DNA from: Pseudomonadota bacterium
GTDB lineage: Bacteria > Pseudomonadota > Gammaproteobacteria > Burkholderiales > Burkholderiaceae_C
Direction: 5' to 3'
DNA: 6,084 bases
NCBI GenBank assembly: GCA_030918015.1
Contig: JAUPTP010000158.1
Span: 1-6,084, forward strand
Under the pieces are notes generated by a model, which saw only the letters and a list, made by a program, of their open reading frames with translations, had not been told where the DNA came from and searched no databases. The translations under genes and the position numbers were made by a program. Below are positions 1 through 5,598 of this stretch, piece by piece. Position 1 is the first letter of the stretch; every line of letters starts with the position of its first letter.

Positions 1-1029
<1,029 letters not shown>

Positions 1030-1055
1030 GTCGGCCGACCTTGCGGGATCGAACG

Positions 1056-1061
1056 ATTGTA
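1056..1061 (-). promoter_or_regulatory. Candidate -10 element for glnS
   Basis: On the minus strand these bases read TACAAT, five of six matches to the sigma-70 -10 consensus. They lie in an otherwise very GC-rich gap, so a transcript would start about 20 nt before the ATG at 1029. I see no convincing -35 at the usual 16-18 nt spacing. The call rests on the single hexamer and its position. Confidence 0.3.
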
Positions 1062-1084
1062 GCCAGCGCGCTGCACGCGGGCGG

Positions 1085-1117
1085 GGCGGCGGGCGCGCCG
1101 GTCGCCGCCGGACCGGC
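1085..1117. repeat. Overlapping GC-rich inverted repeats in the glnS/phoB gap
   Basis: Two perfect 7-bp inverted repeats overlap here. GGCGGCG (1085-1091) pairs with CGCCGCC (1103-1109), and GCCGGTC (1097-1103) pairs with GACCGGC (1111-1117). They cannot form together. They lie upstream of the candidate glnS -10 and of the candidate Pho promoter, so they may not be transcribed. In DNA of this composition short GC stems arise easily, so function is doubtful. Confidence 0.25.
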
Positions 1118-1147
1118 TCCGCCGCTCTGGCGGCCCAAGTGCGCAAG

Positions 1148-1181
1148 ATGTCACGGAATGTTCATCGTTCAGGCCTAGAGT
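1148..1181 (+). promoter_or_regulatory. Candidate Pho box and -10 upstream of phoB
   Basis: The stretch ATGTCAC-GGAA-TGTTCAT (1148-1165) has the 7-4-7 layout of a PhoB-binding box, which is two direct repeats resembling CTGTCAT at an 11-bp period. The first half matches well; the second matches mainly in its TCAT end. TAGAGT (1176-1181), four of six matches to TATAAT, begins 10 nt after the box. That is where the -10 sits in promoters whose -35 is replaced by a Pho box. This would suit autoregulation of phoB, known in E. coli. The half-sites are imperfect, so this stays a candidate. Confidence 0.4.
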
Positions 1182-1256
1182 CGTCATCATTCGATGATCA
1201 ATCGGGCATGGCGCGCGGGGTATGCGTGCGGCTCCGGACACACGGAAGATGAAATC

Positions 1257-1964
1257 ATGGGACGCATTCTTGTCGTCGAGGACGAAGCGGCGATCGCCGA
1301 GCTGCTGTCGATGAACCTGCGCTTCGAGGGCCATGACGTGCGCGTGGCGGCCACCTCGGAGGAGGCGGTGCAGGCCGTGCACGACGCCTTGCCCGATCTG
1401 GTGGTGCTCGACTGGATGCTGCCGGGCGAGTCCGGCGTGGTGCTGGCGCGCCGCTGGCGCACCGAGCCCCGCACGCGCGACCTGCCGATCATCATGCTGA
1501 CCGCGCGCAGCGACGAGCGCGATCTGGTGCAGGGGCTCGACGCGGGGGCGGACGACTACCTGGTCAAGCCGTTCTCCACCACGGAGCTGATGGCGCGCAT
1601 CCGCTCCGTGCTGCGCCGGCGCCTGCCCGAGGCCCTGGAGAGTGCCGTCGAGGTGGGGGAGCTGCGCCTGGATCCGGCCACCCGTCGGGTGCGGGCCGGG
1701 CAGACCGAGATCGCGCTCGGGCCGACGGAGTTCCGCCTGCTGCGTTTCCTGATGACCTACCCGGAGCGGGTGCACGGCCGGCCGCAGCTGCTCGACCGGG
1801 TCTGGGGCGATCATGTGTTCATCGAGGAGCGCACGGTCGACGTGCACATCAAGCGCCTGCGTGCGGCCCTGCAGACGGCGGGCTGCGCCGACATGATCGA
1901 GACGGTGCGCGGCGCCGGCTACCGGCTCACCTCGGCCCCTTCCGGCGGCTGCCTGGCGGCCTGA
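1257..1964 (+). CDS. phoB: Phosphate-regulon response regulator PhoB (OmpR family)
   Basis: This cytoplasmic transcription factor, when phosphorylated by PhoR, binds Pho boxes and recruits sigma-70 polymerase to phosphate-starvation genes. The 235 residues compare with 229 in E. coli. The receiver domain (about 3-120) opens with ILVVEDE. It has acidic residues E8, D9 and E10, the phospho-acceptor D52 in VVLDWMLPG, T82 in IIMLTAR and K104 in LVKPFS. The winged-helix effector domain (about 131-226) carries GPTEFRLLRFLM and LLDRVWG. The recognition helix is ERTVDVHIKRLRAAL (191-205), and the domain closes with VRGAGYRLT. LDWMLPG and the recognition helix are typical of PhoB rather than other OmpR relatives. 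The ATG at 1257 is preceded by GGAAG with 8 nt spacing. An in-frame start at 1194 would add 21 non-homologous residues. No phoR, phoU or pst gene adjoins it; the next gene is on the other strand. Confidence 0.93.
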   Translation: MGRILVVEDEAAIAELLSMNLRFEGHDVRVAATSEEAVQAVHDALPDLVVLDWMLPGESGVVLARRWRTEPRTRDLPIIMLTARSDERDLVQGLDAGADDYLVKPFSTTELMARIRSVLRRRLPEALESAVEVGELRLDPATRRVRAGQTEIALGPTEFRLLRFLMTYPERVHGRPQLLDRVWGDHVFIEERTVDVHIKRLRAALQTAGCADMIETVRGAGYRLTSAPSGGCLAA

Positions 1965-1987
1965 GCCGGCAGACGGTTCCCGCTCAG
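1961..1987. terminator. Small inverted repeat at the phoB convergent junction
   Basis: CTGAGC (1961-1966) pairs perfectly with GCTCAG (1982-1987) across a 15-nt loop. After one C-C mismatch, two more G-C pairs are possible (1968-1969 with 1979-1980). The arms contain the phoB stop TGA and the complement of the opposing gene's stop TGA. There is no T-tract on either side. It could act as a weak two-way terminator or a 3'-end stabiliser. Three of the six pairs are guaranteed by two facing TGA stops, so significance is modest. Confidence 0.35.
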
Positions 1988-2208
1988 TGCAGGTGGTCGC
2001 TGAGCATGACGGCCGGATAGGCGTACTCGATGCCGATGCAGGCGCGTGCATAGAGGTAGTTCATCACCGCGCGCTCGCTGAGCTGGTCCAGCGGCACTTC
2101 GCCATGCGCGTCGCAGGGGAAGCTCAGACCGCGGCCCTCGTTGAACAGCGAACGGAAGCGCAGTTCATAGTGCTGGTGCTGTGTTGCTTCGCAGGTCTTG
2201 GCGGGCAT
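1984..2208 (-). CDS. Small conserved-looking protein of unknown function (74 residues)
   Basis: I do not know its function. The product begins MPAKTC. It contains HQHYELRFRSLFNEGRG (12-27), then FPCDAHGEVPLDQLSERA (30-47) and NYLYARACIGIEYAYPAV (50-67). It has no signal peptide or membrane segment and should be a soluble cytoplasmic protein. The pattern LFNEGRG-FPCDA-LS-A-NYLYAR resembles a short hypothetical protein I recall from several Burkholderiales; that is memory, not a search. The ATG at 2208 has a near-perfect ribosome site, AAGGAG (2216-2221, minus strand), 7 nt upstream. The longer frame starting at 2304 lacks this and adds low-quality sequence. It converges on phoB with a 19-nt gap and is divergent from the yedI-like gene. 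The strong ribosome site and balanced composition argue that it is real. Confidence 0.8.
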   Translation of the reverse strand: MPAKTCEATQHQHYELRFRSLFNEGRGLSFPCDAHGEVPLDQLSERAVMNYLYARACIGIEYAYPAVMLSDHLH

Positions 2209-2515
2209 GACGGTACTCCTTGACGATGCGGGGACGGACCCTGGATGCCGGTGCGCCTGACGGGCCTGGGAGGGCTCCAGTCTGCGCAATCTCGATGTCG
2301 GCAACGGTAAGTCAGGAGCGAGGTTGCATGCAGGACGAGGCCGTGCAATAGCGTCGGTCTGGACGCCGCATTCGTAACAGCGCGGCGAAGACCGGTCAGA
2401 TCACCGTTTCCTTCTGCATCCCGCATGTCGGGTCCGGCGCGAGTCGACATGCGCAGGTGATCTGCGTGCCGTAGGATGCGTGAAGATTTCCACAGTCCTG
2501 ACCCGGAGAACCCCG
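2209..2515. other. 307-bp divergent intergenic region
   Basis: This gap separates the 74-residue gene (minus) from the yedI-like gene (plus), so it should hold promoters for both. I find no open frame worth calling a gene. A seven-codon ATG-TAG frame at 2328-2351 has a purine-rich stretch before it but nothing else in support. I see no clear -35/-10 pair on either strand. TCGACA (2444-2449) resembles a -35, but the nearest -10-like TAGGAT (2472-2477) is 22 nt away. The main visible structure is the nested inverted repeat at 2397-2464, listed separately. Confidence 0.6.
2397..2464. repeat. Two nested perfect 9-bp inverted repeats upstream of the yedI-like gene
   Basis: The outer pair is CAGATCACC (2397-2405) with GGTGATCTG (2456-2464). 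The inner pair is CGCATGTCG (2422-2430) with CGACATGCG (2445-2453), with a 14-nt loop. As RNA they make one hairpin with 18 perfect pairs, a 16-nt bulge on the left arm and a 2-nt bulge on the right. It ends 51 nt before the yedI-like start. CGCAG (2452-2456) can instead pair with CTGCG (2462-2466), which would break both long stems. As DNA, the arms could be paired operator half-sites; the inner arms are 23 bp apart centre to centre. No T-tract follows, so it is not a classic terminator. Confidence 0.55.
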
Positions 2516-3415
2516 ATGGCCGCTGCCAGTCTGCTTGCGCTGATCGATGACATCGCCACCGTGCTCGACGATGTGGCGGTGCTCACCAAGGTGGCGGCGA
2601 AGAAGACGGCCGGCGTGCTGGGCGATGATCTGGCGCTCAATGCGCAGCAGGTGACCGGCGTGTCGGCCGACCGGGAGCTGCCCGTGGTCTGGGCGGTGGC
2701 CAAGGGCTCCTTGCTGAACAAGGCCATCCTGGTGCCGGTGGCGCTGCTGATCAGCGTGTTCGCGCCGTGGCTGATCACGCCGCTGCTGATGGTCGGCGGC
2801 GCCTTCCTGTGCTTCGAGGGCTTCGAGAAGCTGGCGCACCGCTGGCTGCACACGGCCGAGGAGGACCGGAGCCACCATGCCGAGCTGACCGCCGCGCTGG
2901 CCGATCCGGCGGTCGATCTGGTGGCCTTCGAGCGCGAGCGCATCCGCGGCGCGATCCGCACCGACTTCATCCTGTCGGCCGAGATCATCGCCATCACGCT
3001 GGGTGCGGCGGCCGGGGCGCCGCTGATGACGCAGGCGATGGTGCTCTCCGGCGTGTCGGTGGCGATGACGGTGGGGGTCTACGGCCTGGTCGGCGCGATC
3101 GTCAAGATGGACGATGCCGGCGCCTGGATGGTGCGCAGCGGCCGAGGCGTGGCGCTCGGCCACGGCCTGCTCAAGGCCGCGCCGCTGCTGATGAAGCTGC
3201 TGGCGGTGGTGGGCACCGCGGCGATGTTCCTGGTGGGCGGCGGCATCCTGGTGCACGGCCTGCCGGCGCTGCATCACCTGATCGAGCCGGTGGCCACCGC
3301 GGCGGGTGCCCTGGCGCCGCTGGTGTCGATGCTGGCCGACGGGCTGGTCGGTGTCGTGGCGGGGGCGCTGGTGCTGGCCGGCATGACGCTGGTGCAGCGC
3401 CTGCGCGGGCGCTGA
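2516..3415 (+). CDS. yedI: YedI/DUF808-family inner-membrane protein
   Basis: This is a predicted multi-pass inner-membrane protein of the DUF808 family, whose E. coli member is YedI; its biochemical role is not established. The 299 residues carry the family's conserved blocks: LLALIDDIATVLDDVAVLTK (6-25), AAKKTAGVLGDDLALNAQQV (27-46), ELPVVWAVAKGSLLNKAILV (54-73), IRGAIRTDFILSAEIIAITL (143-162), GVYGLVGAIVKMDDAG (187-202) and MFLVGGGILVHG (237-248). Hydrophobic segments lie near 69-101 (probably a hairpin), 151-168, 174-197, 221-250 and 264-294. The N-terminal 60 residues and the 102-150 stretch are polar. The ATG at 2516 is supported by GGAG with 7 nt spacing and by homology starting MAAASLL. 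A GTG at 2480 would add 12 residues with a ribosome site too close. It stands alone: the upstream gene is divergent, and the downstream gene converges after 14 nt. Confidence 0.92.
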   Translation: MAAASLLALIDDIATVLDDVAVLTKVAAKKTAGVLGDDLALNAQQVTGVSADRELPVVWAVAKGSLLNKAILVPVALLISVFAPWLITPLLMVGGAFLCFEGFEKLAHRWLHTAEEDRSHHAELTAALADPAVDLVAFERERIRGAIRTDFILSAEIIAITLGAAAGAPLMTQAMVLSGVSVAMTVGVYGLVGAIVKMDDAGAWMVRSGRGVALGHGLLKAAPLLMKLLAVVGTAAMFLVGGGILVHGLPALHHLIEPVATAAGALAPLVSMLADGLVGVVAGALVLAGMTLVQRLRGR

Positions 3416-3437
3416 GCCGCCGCGCCGGTTCAGCGCC
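3408..3437. terminator. Strong 12-bp hairpin between convergent genes
   Basis: GGCGCTGAGCCG (3408-3419) pairs with CGGTTCAGCGCC (3426-3437) across a 6-nt loop. All twelve positions pair, one of them G-U in the plus-strand RNA. The left arm contains the yedI-like stop TGA and the right arm the complement of the zinc-ribbon gene's stop TGA. It occupies the whole 14-nt gap. No run of T follows on either strand, so it is not a textbook intrinsic terminator. A two-way terminator or a block against 3' exonuclease is the natural reading. Confidence 0.6.
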
Positions 3438-4479
3438 GGGCTTGCTGGCGCAGCGTGCGCACCGTCTCGCGCAGCATCGGCTTGAGGGTGTCGAGCGTGG
3501 CCACCGGCAGGCCGGTGCGCTGGGTGAGCGATTCGGCCTGGCGCACGCTCAGGTCCGAGGCGCACAGGATGTAGTGCGCCGGCTCGATGCCCAGGCGGTC
3601 GCGCAGGTGCAGCAGTCGGTCGACCTGCGGGGCCGGGTCGCCCGTCAGGCATTGCAGGGCCAGCGGCCGGCGGCTGTCGAGCAGGAACAGCGCATCGAGC
3701 TTGTGGCCGTCGTCCTTGGGCCAGGACAGGCCGATGTCGCGACCCACCGAGAAGTCGGCGCCGACATTGAGCAGGTGGCGCAGCGCCAGCATGAAGGCCC
3801 ACCACTCGAGCCAGCCGCCGTCGAAGAAGTGGCGGTTCTCGGCCGAGCGGTGCAGCGACAGCCGCACCACCGGGTCGCCCGGCTGCGCCAGGTACTTCGC
3901 CAGCAGGCCGCCCTGGGCGAGCTCCTGGCAGAAGTCGCGCAGCGCGCACGAGTCTTCCGGCGTGCGCCGGCTCAGGTCGAAGTTGATGAAGCTGTAGTCC
4001 TGGCGCTGCGCGTTGCGCACCCGCTCGATGATTTCGCCCAGCAGGCGCGGCTGCTCGGCGATGTGGCCGGCGATCTCGTCGAAGGGGCCCGAGGTGTCGA
4101 GCGCGCGCGGGTCGAGGTCGACCGTCGCCTGGTGCTGGCGCAGCCAGTCCAGCACGGGGGCGACCTGCACCTTGCTGCAGAAGTGGTCGGTGCTGGTCGG
4201 ATCGAAGTCCATCGGCATCGAGTAGATCGATGCGGGCGTCTCCTGGGCGGCGGCCTGCGCGGCCTCGCTCGCCTGCTGGCGCAGCGTCTCGATCTCGGCG
4301 CGGGCCGCGCTCAGCTCGCGGCGGGCCGCGAAGTAGCGCGTCAGCATCGATTGCACGAAGCGGACGGTCGGGTAGACGGCGTTGTCGGTCCGGCAGGACG
4401 GACAGGGCTGCGAGGTGCCGATCAGGTCATCAGCCTGCTCGGACAGGTGCCCGCAGCGGTTGCATCGGTAGAGAGCCAT
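3430..4479 (-). CDS. Zinc-ribbon, coiled-coil protein with degenerate Card1/DUF1887-like nuclease domain
   Basis: The function of this 349-residue protein is unknown. Residues 5-30 form a zinc ribbon with C6-x2-C9 and C26-x2-C29. Residues about 48-80 are charged and Ala/Gln-rich and look like a coiled coil. A helical middle (about 100-215) leads to HFFDGGWLEWWAFMLALRHL. This resembles the GGWLE block that opens the PD-(D/E)XK nuclease domain of Card1/DUF1887 proteins, with E225 kept. The next acidic residue of that fold would be D262 in KLDALFLLD. The following strand reads LALQCLTGD where active relatives have an IECKTG-like E-x-K. Here the positions are Q276 and L278, so the metal ligand and lysine are both gone. 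RLLHLRDRLGI and YILCASDL follow as expected for the fold. No CARF sensor domain is present. The protein is soluble, with no signal peptide. The start at 4479 opens directly on the zinc ribbon, and its ribosome site is weak. The family assignment is by recall of motifs, not a search. Confidence 0.85.
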   Translation of the reverse strand: MALYRCNRCGHLSEQADDLIGTSQPCPSCRTDNAVYPTVRFVQSMLTRYFAARRELSAARAEIETLRQQASEAAQAAAQETPASIYSMPMDFDPTSTDHFCSKVQVAPVLDWLRQHQATVDLDPRALDTSGPFDEIAGHIAEQPRLLGEIIERVRNAQRQDYSFINFDLSRRTPEDSCALRDFCQELAQGGLLAKYLAQPGDPVVRLSLHRSAENRHFFDGGWLEWWAFMLALRHLLNVGADFSVGRDIGLSWPKDDGHKLDALFLLDSRRPLALQCLTGDPAPQVDRLLHLRDRLGIEPAHYILCASDLSVRQAESLTQRTGLPVATLDTLKPMLRETVRTLRQQARR

Positions 4480-4510
4480 GAAATTCTGGGCCGGTCGGAG
4501 AGGCAGTGGC

Positions 4511-4520
4511 TTTGATTATG
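4511..4520. promoter_or_regulatory. AT-rich island, possible shared -10 region
   Basis: The 93-nt gap between the zinc-ribbon gene and dusC contains one clearly AT-rich stretch, tttgattatg. On the minus strand CATAAT (4515-4520) matches five of six -10 bases. On the plus strand GATTAT (4514-4519) matches four. Neither has a recognisable -35 at the right distance. It is the only plausible melting site in the gap. Confidence 0.25.
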
Positions 4521-4572
4521 CGGGCTGGGGCCGCTCTTTCATTCCGGGCGCTGGCTCGCAGAGGGCGCCAGC

Positions 4573-5598
4573 GTGCCATCGGTGACACTCTCGGCCATGA
4601 TCACTTTCCGATCTCCCCGACTGTTGCTGGCTCCGATGGAGGGCCTGCTCGATTTCGTGCTGCGCGACATGCTGACGCGCGCCGGTGCCGTCGAGCGCTG
4701 CGTGAGCGAATTCATCCGCGTGACCGACACGCTGCTGCCCGAGCGGGTCTTCCATCGCATCGTGCCGGAGCTGCGCGACGGCGCGCGCACGCCGGCGGGC
4801 GTGCCGGTGCGCGCGCAGCTGCTCGGCTCCGATCCGGCCTGTCTGGCCGACAACGCCGCGCGGCTGGCCGGGCTGGGGCCGGCGGGCATCGACCTGAACT
4901 TCGGCTGTCCGGCCAAGGTGGTCAACCGCCACGGCGGCGGCGCGGCGCTGCTCGACCAGCCCGAGCTGATGTGGCGCATCGTCTCGGCGGTGCGCCGGGC
5001 GGTGCCGGCCTCGATGCCGGTGTCGGCCAAGATGCGCCTGGGCGTGGATGACGACGCGCAGGCGCTCGATGCGGCGCGCGCCGCCGCCGAGGGCGGCGCC
5101 TGCGAGATCGTCGTGCATGCGCGCACCAAGGCCCAGGGCTACAAGCCGCCGGCCTACTGGGACCGCATCGCCGGCCTGCGCCAGGCGCTGCCCGCGCTGC
5201 CGATCGTCGCCAACGGCGAGATCTGGACCCTGGATGACGCCCGGCGCTGCCTGCAGGAATCGGGCTGCGACGCGCTGATGCTCGGCCGCGGCATCGTCGC
5301 CGATCCGGGCCTGGCGATCGCGATCGCCAGCGGCGGCGCGCAGCAGCTCGACTGGCCGGCGGTGCTGGAGCTGCTGGCCGATTTCTGGCTGCTGGTGGGC
5401 CGGCATTTCGAGCCGGGCTACCGCGCCGGCCGGCTCAAGCAGTGGCTGCAGTTCCTGCGCCAGCGCCATCCGCAGGCCGCCGAGGCCTATCTGCGGCTGC
5501 GCACCGTCACCGATTCGCGGGGGATCGCCGCCGGTCTGTTCGGCGAGGATCGGGCGCAGGCGCTGGAGCTGCGGCTGCAGGCCGAGCTCAGGCGCTGA
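4573..5598 (+). CDS. dusC: tRNA-dihydrouridine synthase, DusC type
   Basis: This FMN enzyme uses NADPH to reduce a uridine in the tRNA D-loop to dihydrouridine; DusC of E. coli modifies U16. With the start used here it has 341 residues. The TIM barrel opens with LLLAPMEGLLD (18-27). It carries FIRVTDTLLPERVFHRI (47-63), PVRAQLLGSDP (78-88) and DLNFGCPAKVVNRHGGGAAL (107-126). C112 is the catalytic acid, and SAKMRLG (151-157) and VVHARTKAQGY (180-190) follow. NGEIW (214-218) and MLGRGI (236-241) are phosphate-binding loops. A helical C-terminal tRNA-binding domain with RLKQWLQFLR follows. RVTDTLLPERVFHRI and ARTKAQGY match DusC better than DusA or DusB. The GTG at 4573 has GAGGG 7 nt upstream. 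An ATG at 4597 gives MITFRSPRLLLAPMEG, closer to the usual N-terminus but without a ribosome site. Its stop overlaps the converging EF-hand gene by 11 nt. Confidence 0.95.
   Translation: MPSVTLSAMITFRSPRLLLAPMEGLLDFVLRDMLTRAGAVERCVSEFIRVTDTLLPERVFHRIVPELRDGARTPAGVPVRAQLLGSDPACLADNAARLAGLGPAGIDLNFGCPAKVVNRHGGGAALLDQPELMWRIVSAVRRAVPASMPVSAKMRLGVDDDAQALDAARAAAEGGACEIVVHARTKAQGYKPPAYWDRIAGLRQALPALPIVANGEIWTLDDARRCLQESGCDALMLGRGIVADPGLAIAIASGGAQQLDWPAVLELLADFWLLVGRHFEPGYRAGRLKQWLQFLRQRHPQAAEAYLRLRTVTDSRGIAAGLFGEDRAQALELRLQAELRR

Noticed and set aside
2325..2332. 8-bp palindrome TGCATGCA in the 307-bp gap
   Set aside because: A single 8-bp palindrome with no partner, no -10/-35 context and no second copy is not enough to call an operator.
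2328..2351. Seven-codon ATG-to-TAG frame that could be a leader peptide before the yedI-like gene
   Set aside because: Although GGAGCGAGG precedes it, it has no run of regulatory codons, and frames this short are expected by chance.
2444..2477. TCGACA and TAGGAT as a -35/-10 pair for the yedI-like gene
   Set aside because: The spacing is 22 nt, well outside the 16-18 nt norm, and TCGACA overlaps the inverted-repeat arm.
2396..3949. 517-residue open frame on the minus strand across the yedI-like gene
   Set aside because: It is antisense to two well-recognised genes. It is Arg/Ala/Gly/Pro/His-rich as expected of the off-frame strand of GC-rich coding DNA, and has no recognisable motif.
3430..4479. 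Possible part of a CRISPR or other defence island
   Set aside because: There is no repeat-spacer array, cas gene, toxin or mobile element in the window, and the neighbours are housekeeping genes.
2767..4515. 582-residue open frame on the plus strand
   Set aside because: It runs out of frame through the yedI-like gene and then antisense to the zinc-ribbon gene. The composition is dominated by Arg, Gly and Ala, a GC-content artefact.
4516..5469. 317-residue open frame antisense to dusC
   Set aside because: DusC is unmistakable on the plus strand; this frame has shadow composition and covers its promoter gap.
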